A DNA stretch of 64,000 bases from Streptomyces lydicus (lineage in GTDB: Bacteria; Actinomycetota; Actinomycetes; Streptomycetales; Streptomycetaceae), in contig NZ_CP017157.1 in the NCBI RefSeq assembly GCF_001729485.1, positions 7,998,001 through 8,062,000 of the forward strand, in the 5' to 3' direction. The position numbers and the translations under genes were made by a program. Shown piece after piece: positions 16,498 to 23,948 of this stretch. Numbering within the stretch: position 1 is the stretch's first letter; every line of letters starts with the position of its first letter. The notes beneath the pieces are model-generated. The model worked only from the letters and a program-made list of their open reading frames with translations, did not search any database and was not told the DNA's origin.

Positions 16498-17289
16498 ATG
16501 AAGGTCCTCTGGCTGTTCGCCCACCCCGACCAGCGCTCCCTGAGCGGCGCCCTCAAGGACGAGGGTCTGCGCCTCCTGGAAGCCCACGGCCACCAGCACC
16601 AGGTCTCCGACCTGTACGCGATGAAGTGGAACCCGGTGGTCGACGCCGCCGACTACGACCACGACCCGGCCGACCGCTTCCTGGTGGGCGCCGCCTCCGA
16701 ACGTGCCTATACAGGCGGCCACTTGAGCCCCGACATCGAGGCCGAACAGCAGAAGCTCACCTGGGCGGACACCCTTGTCGTGCAGTTCCCCCTCTGGTGG
16801 TACGGAATGCCGGCCATCCTCAAGGGCTGGTTCGACCGCGTCTTCATCAAGGGCTTCGCGTTCGGCCTCACCGACCCCGCCAGCGGCCGGCCCCTCCGCT
16901 ACGGCGACGGCAGGCTCACCGGCAAGCGCGCCCTGGTCATCACCACCGCCGGCGCCCGCGCCGCGACCCTCGGCCCGCGCGGCGTCAACGGCGACCTCAA
17001 CGATCTCCTCTTCCCCCTCCAGCACGGCACCCTCTGGTACACCGGGATGTCCGTCCTCCCGCCCCTCCTGATCCCCGGCGCGGACCGCACCACGCCCACC
17101 GCCTACGCGACCGCCGCCACCCGGCTGCGCGACCGCCTCCTCACCCTCCCCACCACCACGCCGCTCCCCTTCCGCCACCAGAACACCGGCGACTACGACG
17201 ACGACCTCCTCCTCAGCCCCCACCTCACCGCGGCCCCCACCGGCCCCGCCGCCCACTACACCTCCCCACCACCCCCCACCCACCCCTGA
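16498..17289 (+). CDS. NAD(P)H-dependent quinone reductase, flavodoxin-like fold
   Basis: 263 residues. MKVLWLFAHPDQRSLSGAL is the first strand and FMN/FAD phosphate loop of the NQO1/MdaB/WrbA-like superfamily. TLVVQFPLWWYGMPAILKGWFDRVF is the diagnostic PLWW(Y/F)xxPAxLKGWxDRV motif of NQO1-like reductases. GALVITT-type strands and a Pro/Thr-rich C-terminal tail follow. It is divergent from a GlxA-type regulator, a pairing seen often in Streptomyces, and probably detoxifies quinones or electrophiles. Confidence 0.92.
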   Translation: MKVLWLFAHPDQRSLSGALKDEGLRLLEAHGHQHQVSDLYAMKWNPVVDAADYDHDPADRFLVGAASERAYTGGHLSPDIEAEQQKLTWADTLVVQFPLWWYGMPAILKGWFDRVFIKGFAFGLTDPASGRPLRYGDGRLTGKRALVITTAGARAATLGPRGVNGDLNDLLFPLQHGTLWYTGMSVLPPLLIPGADRTTPTAYATAATRLRDRLLTLPTTTPLPFRHQNTGDYDDDLLLSPHLTAAPTGPAAHYTSPPPPTHP

Positions 17290-17330
17290 CCCGGCACCCC
17301 TGACCCCGCCCTCACCGCCACCGCGAGCAC

Positions 17331-17375
17331 AAAAAAGCCGTAGGCCCAGCGGACAAAGTCCACTGGGCCTACGGC
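17331..17375 (-). terminator. Rho-independent terminator after initiator tRNA
   Basis: On the minus strand a 13-bp perfect stem (GCCGTAGGCCCAG and its complement) encloses a short loop with its own GGAC/GTCC pairing, and is followed by six T residues. It starts 6 bp past the tRNA 3' end. It probably also bounds the quinone-reductase gene from the other side. Confidence 0.9.
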
Positions 17376-17380
17376 GTCAG

Positions 17381-17454
17381 TAGCGGGGACAGGATTTGAA
17401 CCTGCGACCTCTGGGTTATGAGCCCAGCGAGCTACCGAGCTGCTCCACCCCGCG
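17381..17454 (-). tRNA. tRNA-fMet (CAT), initiator
   Basis: The 74-nt cloverleaf reads from CGCGGGGTGG to CCCCGCTA. The anticodon is CAT in the loop of GGGCTCATAACCC. It is the initiator rather than elongator because position 1 is C facing A at 72 (no pair) and the anticodon stem ends in three G:C pairs. CCA is not encoded. The T-loop GGTTCAAATCC is intact. Confidence 0.95.
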
Positions 17455-17492
17455 TCGGTTCCCCGAACACTACGCGACTCCCGCACCAACAC

Positions 17493-17918
17493 CTAATCGG
17501 TTTCCCGCCACCCCCCGGCCGGGCGCCCGCCCCCGCCGCCCGAGGAGCCCCCCAGCTCACGCTCGATCCAGCGACAGATCACGTTCACCACGTAGGCCCG
17601 CTCCGCACGGCTCAGCTCCCGCCCCTTGGGAATCCCGTGCCACCGCAGAAGACAGGTACGGCAGCAGGTAGCGGTTGCGTGCTGCGCCACGAACACCGGA
17701 TGCCCCCGGTACGGCGTCTGCTTACCGTCCTTGTACGGCTCGGCGGGCGCCAGCCGCTTGGCAATGAGGTCGTAGGCATGCCACCGCATCGCGGACGGCC
17801 CACCCAGCTCGGCCGTGACCCGCTCACGCCCCCGCAGGTGGAACTTCGCCCGGAACGGATGCCGCGCAATGACATCGAGCCGCTGGTCGAGCCCATCAGG
17901 CGTGGCGTCAGACATCAC
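17493..17918 (-). CDS. DUF4186 family protein
   Basis: About 140 residues. RLDVIARHPFRAKFHLRGRE, KQTPYRGHPVFVAQHATATC and LLRWHGIPKGRELSRAERAY match DUF4186, a small conserved family of unknown function with paired Cys/His residues (HATATCCRTCLLRWHG) that could bind metal. The tail is Gly-rich. An ATG one codon inside the GTG is the likely start. A 19-bp direct repeat overlaps the start region. The function is unknown. Confidence 0.8.
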   Translation of the reverse strand: MMSDATPDGLDQRLDVIARHPFRAKFHLRGRERVTAELGGPSAMRWHAYDLIAKRLAPAEPYKDGKQTPYRGHPVFVAQHATATCCRTCLLRWHGIPKGRELSRAERAYVVNVICRWIERELGGSSGGGGGRPAGGWRETD

Positions 17919-17949
17919 ACATTCCAGGCATCAGACATCACACATTCCA
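17908..17949. repeat. 19-bp direct repeat at the DUF4186 start
   Basis: TCAGACATCACACATTCCA occurs at 17908-17926 and 17931-17949 (period 23). The first copy covers the start codon, so a recent duplication has moved the upstream promoter or ribosome-binding context. Confidence 0.8.
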
Positions 17950-18101
17950 AGCGACGACATCCCCCTCCCGATGGTATGACCCCCACTCCGAACGGACGGA
18001 AAACCCCCCTGGCCCCCGGTTTCCGCTACGCCGCGCTCGGCACTGCGGCCCGCACGCGCCGCCGATGCGCTGCATCTGACGTTGCTCACCGACCGGTGAC
18101 G

Positions 18102-18389
18102 TCAGACGCGTTCCCGCTCCTTCGTCTCCTCCATGGCTGCGGCCCGTGCGCGACGGCGCCCCAGCAAGGCGCATCCCACGGTCACCAGACCGAGGGCGAT
18201 GACCCTGGCGGCGGAGTAGTAGCCGGACGCCGGCTCCTCCGGGGTGCCGGGCAGCCGGAAGAAGACCCACGCTGCCGCCAGCCCCCCGAAGACGATCAGC
18301 GCGACGGCCCCCCACGTCCCGAGGTCCGCCCACCAGGGCCCCGGGACGTCACCCCGCTCGTCGGTCTGCTCAACGTCCTTGTCGGCCAC
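18102..18389 (-). CDS. Small two-helix membrane protein, unknown function
   Basis: 95 residues. An acidic N-terminus (about 25 residues) precedes a first hydrophobic helix (WGAVALIVFGGLAAAWVFF) and a second (AARVIALGLVTVGCALLG), followed by a very basic Arg/Glu tail. Topology with both termini in the cytoplasm is likely. It has normal Streptomyces codon use and belongs to no family I recognise. Confidence 0.6.
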   Translation of the reverse strand: MADKDVEQTDERGDVPGPWWADLGTWGAVALIVFGGLAAAWVFFRLPGTPEEPASGYYSAARVIALGLVTVGCALLGRRRARAAAMEETKERERV

Positions 18390-18764
18390 GGTCTTTTCTC
18401 CTGGGCGTACGGCAACGGTCGCGCGAAAAGACGCGAGCCCGGCCCAGGAGGTTCACCGGACCACAGGCCCCCCACCGGCTCCGACACCCCGCCGGCCTGC
18501 GAAGTCCCCCTCCCCCAACCCCATCGGCTTCGGCCCCGGGGCTCGCTCCCCCCTGATAACCGGGCCGTTGTCAGTGCCACTTGCTAGTTTGGCCGGTGGA
18601 GAGAGACCGGTCAGAGAACCTTCGAGGTCCGCGGTCAAGGGGGGTGGGCACAAAGGTCCCCGGGAGCCACCTCGGGACCCTGTTTGGCAGGCCGTGGATC
18701 CCCACCCCCCTCATCCTCCTGGAGGGGAAGCCGCAGGGCCCTCCACCGCCCCATCGAGCACCCC
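18390..18764. other. Gap without a supported gene
   Basis: This 375-bp stretch contains open frames but none with a plausible ribosome-binding site or protein character. It has C-runs and G-runs but no clear terminator. Nothing else is seen. Confidence 0.5.
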
Positions 18765-19421
18765 CTAGCAAGCCTGCGGTCGGCGGACCTCACCCGTGCC
18801 CAGTTCGATCACAATCCGCGGCTGCATGGGCCCGTCGCCGCGTCGGGAGAGCAGGACCACCTCCTCGACCACCGCCGACAGCGCGCCGAGCCGGACAGCA
18901 CACTCGGCAGCCAGGCGCTTCGGCTCCTGCGTACGGCCGAGGGACAGATGCGGGGTGAAGCGGCCGACGCGCCCGTGGCAGAGCGGGAACCGCAGCAACA
19001 GCTCCCGGTGGAGCCGGTCCCACGGCGCCGGGTCCGCCGCAGCCGGATCGAGCCACAACGTCGCGTAATGCCGGTGCCGGAAGTACCGCACCCCGGCCAG
19101 GCGCGCCGTGAACGCCGTGCGCTGCGCGGCCCCTGCGGAGAGCAGCGGCACGGCCCGAGCGAACGCCTCCTCCGGCACAAAGCCGAACAGCAGATTCACA
19201 TGCGGCGGCCACCGCCGTACTTGCGGATCGTGCTCCCAGCGGATGTCCTGAATCACCGGCCAAAGCGTCCGCGGCGGCAGCCATGCCACCGCGGTCCGGG
19301 CCGTCGGCGCCACCTCAAGCGCACCCACCGGCTCGGCCCCGCCGAAAACCGGATCTCCGTCCACACGGCCATGGTCCCAAACCGACCCCGGAAACCGCCC
19401 AGAGCCACTCCAGGGGCGCAC
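18765..19421 (-). CDS. 2'-5' RNA ligase-like 2H phosphoesterase
   Basis: 218 residues. Two HxT/S-type motifs, HVNLLFGF (about residue 74) and HLSLGR (about residue 162), spaced as in the 2H phosphoesterase/LigT superfamily, form the twin-His active site. The first motif has Asn in place of the usual Thr/Ser, so activity may be altered. The family hydrolyses cyclic phosphodiesters in RNA or nucleotide derivatives. The first ~40 residues are less conserved and the true start may be further in. It is the last clearly chromosomal gene before the accessory block. Confidence 0.75.
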   Translation of the reverse strand: MRPWSGSGRFPGSVWDHGRVDGDPVFGGAEPVGALEVAPTARTAVAWLPPRTLWPVIQDIRWEHDPQVRRWPPHVNLLFGFVPEEAFARAVPLLSAGAAQRTAFTARLAGVRYFRHRHYATLWLDPAAADPAPWDRLHRELLLRFPLCHGRVGRFTPHLSLGRTQEPKRLAAECAVRLGALSAVVEEVVLLSRRGDGPMQPRIVIELGTGEVRRPQAC

Positions 19422-19607
19422 TCCAAGCTGCGGCCTGCCACTCGGCTCCCCGACCGATCGCCCTCACCCACCCCTCCTCAGCAGCCCGCCGCACGAAGTG
19501 CGCTCGGCGCCCGGCGAGCTCATGGAGGCGACGGACGGCACCAGCCGCCCCGGTTGCCGTACTTCCCGTGTGCGGCTGACCGCTGGTCTCAGCCCACGTG
19601 TGCTGCC

Positions 19608-19629
19608 GTTGCCGTCAGTGTTGCCGTCA
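19608..19629. repeat. Paired arm-type repeats, left end of older element
   Basis: GTTGCCGTCA occurs at 19608-19617 and 19620-19629 (period 12). The same decamer occurs in a pair beside the remnant integrase at 27936. Tyrosine integrases of Streptomyces elements bind short repeated arm sites at the two element ends, which is the reading preferred here. Confidence 0.5.
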
Positions 19630-19879
19630 CCCACGCGGCAGAGGGGCGGTGGCACGTCACACGTCGCCACTGACGTGGCAACGCCTCCAGCCGCTCCCGG
19701 CGGCGAGTGGCTGGAGGGGTTCATCGACGGCGACGCGCCCCTGGAGTGGAGGGAAGAACATCTGCGGCAGATCGCCGAGGGCGGGCCCGGCAGGCCGCGG
19801 AAGGCACGGGCCTTACGGTCCGGCCGCACCCCTGTTTGGGGTAGCAGGGCCACCTCGAGGAGCTACTTCGGAGATGCCG

Positions 19880-19948
19880 ATGGGAGAGAACGCCATGATC
19901 GGGGTGCTGAACGGAGCTACAGAACTGCCCAGCAGGGGCACCGAGTAA
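19880..19948 (+). CDS. Possible 22-residue peptide ORF
   Basis: MGENAMIGVLNGATELPSRG plus two residues, preceded by GGAG six bases before the ATG and ended by TAA. There is no homology that I recognise and no neighbouring maturation enzyme, so a peptide product is speculative. It may simply be chance. Confidence 0.2.
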   Translation: MGENAMIGVLNGATELPSRGTE

Positions 19949-20159
19949 AGAATTAAGCAATATCCGCAGGTCAGATGGCCTCTAATGGATTAGATGGCTC
20001 ATCGTCCCGGGCCAAAGCAGGTAAAGTTCTAGTTGTTGGGAAGGGGTGGCATGGCATAGTCCCCTTCCCGAGGCACCGCGTGCGGGCCCGGCATCGGGAA
20101 CGCACAAGAGGCCCGGTCTCCGGCTGCCACCGGAAACACGAGCCTCCTGCAGTTACCGG

Positions 20160-20186
20160 GCCCGGTCGATCATCAAGCGACCGGGC
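20160..20186 (-). terminator. Hairpin downstream of the 36-residue membrane peptide gene
   Basis: GCCCGGTCG and its exact complement flank a 9-nt loop, 73 bp past the stop of the small minus-strand gene. There is no strong T-run, so termination is likely rather than certain. Confidence 0.5.
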
Positions 20187-20258
20187 TCGCTGCGTATGCA
20201 GCCTGCCGGCCGGTTTCGACCGCGTCCTCGGGGCGAGCGCCCAGACTCACTGAGCGAA

Positions 20259-20369
20259 CTACCTCGCCAGGGCGATGACCGCCACCAATAAACTCGCCGC
20301 CGCCAGGAAGACCTGCCACTTCTCGGGACCGGTCCACTTCCTACCGCGCTTGTCCAGGGGGACGCTCAC
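20259..20369 (-). CDS. 36-residue single-pass membrane peptide
   Basis: GTG start, 36 residues: a basic N-terminus (SVPLDKRGRKWTGPEKW) and one hydrophobic helix (QVFLAAASLLVAVIALAR) ending the protein. AAGGTGAGGT lies 8-10 bases upstream as ribosome-binding site, and a hairpin follows the stop. The helix contains a TTA codon, so translation would depend on the bldA tRNA. The shape (basic head, one helix) suits a small membrane regulator or toxin-like peptide; no family is recognised. Confidence 0.55.
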   Translation of the reverse strand: MSVPLDKRGRKWTGPEKWQVFLAAASLLVAVIALAR

Positions 20370-20635
20370 AGCACCACCTCACCTTCCTCTCCAGCCGGCG
20401 CCTGCTTATCAGGCCCCGGATGCCTGTGAACTGGGCGCCTCTGCACCACAGTTCAGTGGAGTTCAGGTGAAGCACTACGAATCCTATCGGAGCCCCAGGG
20501 ACAAGATGTGACGCCGCCCGTCGGCATGCTCGGGGTACAAGTAATTCGCCCACGCGTTCGACTCCGAATCCAGCGTCAACCCACAAGCTCAGAGGTCTGA
20601 CGAGACATCATGGCGGCAACCAAGGCGGCGCCTTA

Positions 20636-21526
20636 GAGCTCCTAACGCAACACTGGTGGCCGTGCCCTCCGGACGTATGCGTCGGTTGTTTGGGGTATGG
20701 GCAAGCGGAACTCTCAACCGTGGCTGGCTGATGTCGAGTTGTGGTCGAGAATCGAGCCGTTGCTGCCATCGCCCCCCGATGCTCAGCGGCGGCCGGGGCG
20801 GAAGAAGGCACTGGAGGACCGCAAGGTGCTGTGCGGCATCTTGTTCGTCCTCTACACCGGCATCCAGTGAATGGCTGCCCGGTGAGCTCGGGTTCGGCTC
20901 GAGGATGACCTGCTGGCGGCGACTGCGGGACTGGAACAACGTCGGAGTGTGGCAGCGGCTGCACCAAGTGCTGCTGGACGAGCTGCGGGCTGCCGATCGT
21001 CTGGACCTGTCGCGGGCGGTGATCGACAGCTCCGACATCCGGGCGCTCAAGGGCGGCCCAAAACCGGAGGGAGCCCGGTAGACCGAGGCCGGCCGGGCTC
21101 CCAGCACCACGTGATCTGCGACGCCACCGGCATCCCTCTGGCCGTGACGCTGACCGGCGGAAACCGCAACGACGTCACCCAGCTGATGCCGCTGTTGGAA
21201 GCGATCCCGTCCATCCGCGGCAAACGTGGCCGACCCCGCAAGCGACCGAAGGAGGTCTACGCCGACCGCGGCTACGACCACGACTGCTACCGCCGCCAGG
21301 TCTGGGCAAAGGGCATCAAGCCGGTCATCGCCCGGCGCGGCACCGAACACGGCTCCGGCCTGGGAACCAAGCGTTGGGTCGTGGAACAGACCATCGCTCT
21401 GCTGCACTGGTTCGGCCGCCTGCGCATCCGTTGGGAAGCCCGAGACGACATTCACGAGGCGTTCCTCAAACTCGCCTGCTCGCTGATCTGCTGGCGACGC
21501 CTGCGACCGTGTTGAGTTAGGAGTTC
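20636..21526 (+). mobile_element. IS5-like insertion sequence, full length but frameshifted
   Basis: Ends match as imperfect inverted repeats (GAGCTCCTAACGCAACAC at left; GAACTCCTAACTCAACAC reading inward from the right). TA lies at both outer edges (20634-20635 and 21527-21528), consistent with a 2-bp TA target duplication typical of the IS427 branch of IS5. End positions are good to one or two bases. The element carries one transposase reading frame interrupted twice. An inverted fragment of a sister copy lies at 22589. Confidence 0.8.
20697..21515 (+). pseudogene. IS5-family DDE transposase, two frameshifts
   Basis: Three pieces in different frames make one transposase. Piece 1 runs from ATG at 20697 (MGKRNSQPWLADVELWSRIE) to a TGA after LYTGIQ near 20869. 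Piece 2 (EWLPGELGFGSRMTCWRRLRDW...VIDSSDIRALKGG) contains the first catalytic Asp. Piece 3, entered near CCCAAAACC at about 21059, carries TGGNRNDVTQLMPLL with the second Asp, the YADRGYD motif and the late Glu helix (VVEQTIALLHWFGRLRIRWE). The second shift sits in an A-run, where IS427-type elements can use programmed frameshifting, but the first is a plain disruption, so this copy is probably inactive. Confidence 0.8.
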
Positions 21527-21653
21527 TAATTCCCAACCTTCCAGGCTTCTTTGAGGCCAGCTAGCTGTGAGCTGCACAAGATGCGCTCAGTCGGCCAAGC
21601 CCTCAAACTGAGTATCGGGAGTAGCTCTTCTCAAGGTGACAACAGGTGATGAG

Positions 21654-22559
21654 ATGAGTGAGCAGCCACTTTCACTTGAGCACGTCAGGCATCCGCATGA
21701 GGCATCTCGGCGAAAACTGGCGACACTGACCACCGTGGTTGCCTACTTGATAGGTTTGGCCATCTTGATAGGAGCGCCACTCTCCGGGCTCATTCTGATC
21801 GTTGTGATAATTTCTATATGGTTTGCAATTACTCTATGGCGAGCTCGCCTACTCGGTGGAGCCGTCAAGGTCACAGAAGAGTCATTTCCGGAGATTAATG
21901 CCACCCTCAATACCTTGCGACAGCAACTTGAGTATCGGAAGGGCGTCGATATTTACGTCGCCGATGACGTCGAGGGCAAGGCGCAATTGGTCAGCCTTCT
22001 AGGGCATCGCGTGCTCATTATCGACGGAGGGTTCGCGAACGAGCTCAAGGGAGAGGAATATGCGCGTTTGAGATTCATGATGGGCAGCTTTGTCGGCGCA
22101 CTCAAGGCTCGCCATCTACGATTCACACTGCTCGCCGTCCTACTTGATCAACTGAACAAGTTGAAATTTGCTTCCCCTCTACTAAATCCGTATATTCGCG
22201 CCACCATATACACAGGCGACCAGATAGGTTATCTATGTTCTGGTAGCTTGGAATCCTCCTTGGCCGTTCTGACCAGGTACATGGTCGGCAAGGATATGGC
22301 CCCTCAAATCTCTGCCTCCGGGATTCTGCAGCAAGCAGTTCTCGTTCAGAATCAGGCCATACCGCGGTACTCTCAATTACTTCAGAGCAGACCGCATCTC
22401 GTGAATCGCTACGTTAACGTGATCGCATTTGCTGCGCGCGTTCGCCCGGAGGAGTACAGAACCTTCGAAAGCGGTCTAGATTCAGAACCCCGGCAGATAC
22501 TTCATACGCTGCTGAGTAGCTCACCCCAAGGAAGAGCAGTGGCGGCATGGCGTACATAG
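21654..22559 (+). CDS. Low-GC membrane protein resembling an M48 peptidase without HExxH
   Basis: 301 residues from the ATG at MSEQPLSLEHVRHP, chosen because AGGTGATGAG precedes it; an in-frame GTG lies six codons earlier. Two adjacent hydrophobic helices (TVVAYLIGLAILIGAPL, ILIVVIISIWFAITLW) are followed by a soluble domain. GHRVLIIDGGFANELKGEEYARLRFMMGS aligns by eye with the M48/HtpX region where HExxH normally sits, but no HExxH is present. GYLCSGSLESSLAVLTRYMVGK resembles the family's later helices. If the resemblance holds, it is a catalytically dead relative. The gene is AT-richer than its neighbours, has TTA codons, and lies between inverted IS copies, so it was probably imported. Confidence 0.55.
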   Translation: MSEQPLSLEHVRHPHEASRRKLATLTTVVAYLIGLAILIGAPLSGLILIVVIISIWFAITLWRARLLGGAVKVTEESFPEINATLNTLRQQLEYRKGVDIYVADDVEGKAQLVSLLGHRVLIIDGGFANELKGEEYARLRFMMGSFVGALKARHLRFTLLAVLLDQLNKLKFASPLLNPYIRATIYTGDQIGYLCSGSLESSLAVLTRYMVGKDMAPQISASGILQQAVLVQNQAIPRYSQLLQSRPHLVNRYVNVIAFAARVRPEEYRTFESGLDSEPRQILHTLLSSSPQGRAVAAWRT

Positions 22560-22588
22560 CGTGGCTTCGGAAGTGGACGGACGTCTAA

Positions 22589-22808
22589 GAGCTCCTAACT
22601 CAACACGGTCGCAGGCGTCGCCAGCAGATCAGCGAGCAGGCGAGTTTGAGGAACGCCTCGTGCATGTCGTCTCGGGCTTCCCAACGGATGCGCAGGCGGC
22701 CGAACCAGTGCAGCAGAGCGATGGTCTGTTCCACGACCCAACGCTTGGTTCCCAGGCCGGAGCCGTGTTCGGTGCCGCGCCGGGCGATGACCGGCTTGAT
22801 GCCCTTTG
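22589..22808 (-). mobile_element. Inverted fragment of the same IS5-like element
   Basis: The last ~73 codons of the transposase (KGIKPVIARRGTEHGSGLGTKR onward) and the right terminal repeat are present in opposite orientation, nearly identical to the copy at 20636. Similarity stops at about 22808. The two copies bracket the membrane gene like a broken composite transposon. Confidence 0.85.
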
Positions 22809-23107
22809 TCGCCTTACTCACCGATCAACACCTCCATCCCCCTCCGATGGGGTGCGCGACGAGCCTTCCATTTTGCCCGAGGAGACAGCGAGGCACTGCG
22901 TCGGCCAAGCCAGCCGTTCGAGCAGGCGTGATCACCCTGCAGAAGCCTCGGACCAGCTGTGTGCGCCCTGGTGACCGACAGGCAGAAGGCAGCAGCCGAG
23001 AGCGCCGGCTGCACACTTCCGCGGATCCGAGTCTTGACGTGAACTGGCCCGTGGAACTTACCGTCGCCGTGCATCTTGATTCGGTTGGTCACCTCGGTGA
23101 TCAACCG

Positions 23108-23263
23108 CTACAGGAGCGGGTGGCGGCGAGGAGCGGGATGTCCACGTCGCGGTATCGCTTGCGGAACGTGTTTCGTCTTGCCATCCCGGATGGAGTTGAT
23201 GAACTCATTGGTAAACGCCAACAGCAGTGCCTGACCAACACCGACCTGTCCTTGGACGTTCAC
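23108..23263 (-). CDS. Possible 51-residue protein
   Basis: GTG start 10 bases after GAAGGAGGGG; sequence begins NVQGQVGVGQALLLAFTNEF and ends in a basic RRGHPAPRRHPLL tail that looks frameshifted or read-through. It sits between the IS fragment and the NUDIX gene. The first ~33 residues have protein character and the rest does not, so it may be the broken start of a longer gene. No family is recognised. Confidence 0.3.
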   Translation of the reverse strand: MNVQGQVGVGQALLLAFTNEFINSIRDGKTKHVPQAIPRRGHPAPRRHPLL

Positions 23264-23413
23264 GCTGCCGGACCCCTCCTTCTCAGGGGCAGACCGTCTG
23301 AGAACTTAGCGAGCTGCCCGAATTCGGCTTGTCACCGCCCCCGGCCTAACTCCACACGGCCCTCGTGTCCCCATCTGAGATGCTGGGACCATCCGGCGAG
23401 AGGGGCGGCGTTC

Positions 23414-23947
23414 ATGCAGTGGAAGACCCATGGCGAACGGCAGATCTACACGAATCAGTGGGTGAACCTTTGCCTCGTGGACGTCCAGCAGCCGGACGGG
23501 CGCCGATGGGAGCACCATGTCGTCCGGCTCCGCCACCTGGCCGTGGCCGCCGTGGTCAATGAACAGCGCGAGATCCTCATGATGTGGCGCCACCGCTTCA
23601 TCACAGACTCCTGGGCGTGGGAGCTGCCCATGGGCCTCATAGAGCCGGGGGAGACACCTGAGCAGGCAGCATCGCGTGAGGTTCTCGAAGAGACCGGCTG
23701 GCGTCCGGGACCGTTGAAGCCGCTGATCTATGCGGAGCCGGCGAACGGGATCACGGACTCGCAGCACCACGTCTTCCGGGCCGACAGCGCGACCTACGTT
23801 GGGCCTCCGACCGAGAAGAACGAATCCGACCGCATCGAGTGGGTTCCGCTCGCCGAAGCGCGCGCCATGATCGACCGCCGGGAGGTCGTGAGTAGCGGTT
23901 CGCTCGTGGGCCTGCTCTACGTGCTGATGGATGAGGCGGCTCGCTGA
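23414..23947 (+). CDS. NUDIX hydrolase
   Basis: 177 residues starting MQWKTHGERQIYTNQWVNL. The NUDIX box is GLIEPGETPEQAASREVLEETGW, with the REVLEE glutamates that bind metal. The N-terminal part resembles ADP-ribose or nucleotide-sugar pyrophosphatases (WVNLCLVDVQQPDGRRWEHHVV). Its stop is separated by 1 bp from the stop of the opposing HTH-TPR gene. That convergent pair recurs in Streptomyces. It probably cleaves a nucleoside-diphosphate derivative; the substrate is unknown. Confidence 0.9.
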   Translation: MQWKTHGERQIYTNQWVNLCLVDVQQPDGRRWEHHVVRLRHLAVAAVVNEQREILMMWRHRFITDSWAWELPMGLIEPGETPEQAASREVLEETGWRPGPLKPLIYAEPANGITDSQHHVFRADSATYVGPPTEKNESDRIEWVPLAEARAMIDRREVVSSGSLVGLLYVLMDEAAR

Positions 23948-23948
23948 C

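Larger units (their letters stand above)
19422..20258. other. Long gap, left edge of accessory region
   Basis: No gene is well supported over these 837 bp. It holds the arm-type repeat pair at 19608, a possible 22-codon peptide at 19880, a 9-bp perfect hairpin at 20038-20069 (GGGAAGGGG and complement) and a second hairpin at 20160-20186. Base composition falls after about 19950, in line with imported DNA. Confidence 0.5.

Noticed and set aside
17381..17454. Initiator tRNA as attachment site of the older element
   Set aside because: No second copy of its 3' end was seen in the window, and chromosomal-type genes continue to about 19420.
19498..19956. A 152-codon plus-strand frame
   Set aside because: It overlaps the arm-type repeats and lacks a convincing ribosome-binding site or family. 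An equally long minus-strand frame overlaps it.
21530..22588. An active composite transposon
   Set aside because: The right IS copy is a ~220-bp fragment and the left transposase is frameshifted, so it could not move by itself now.
22646..23413. Upstream extension of the NUDIX frame
   Set aside because: It crosses an IS fragment on the other strand and lacks protein character. NUDIX similarity begins at MQWKTHG.
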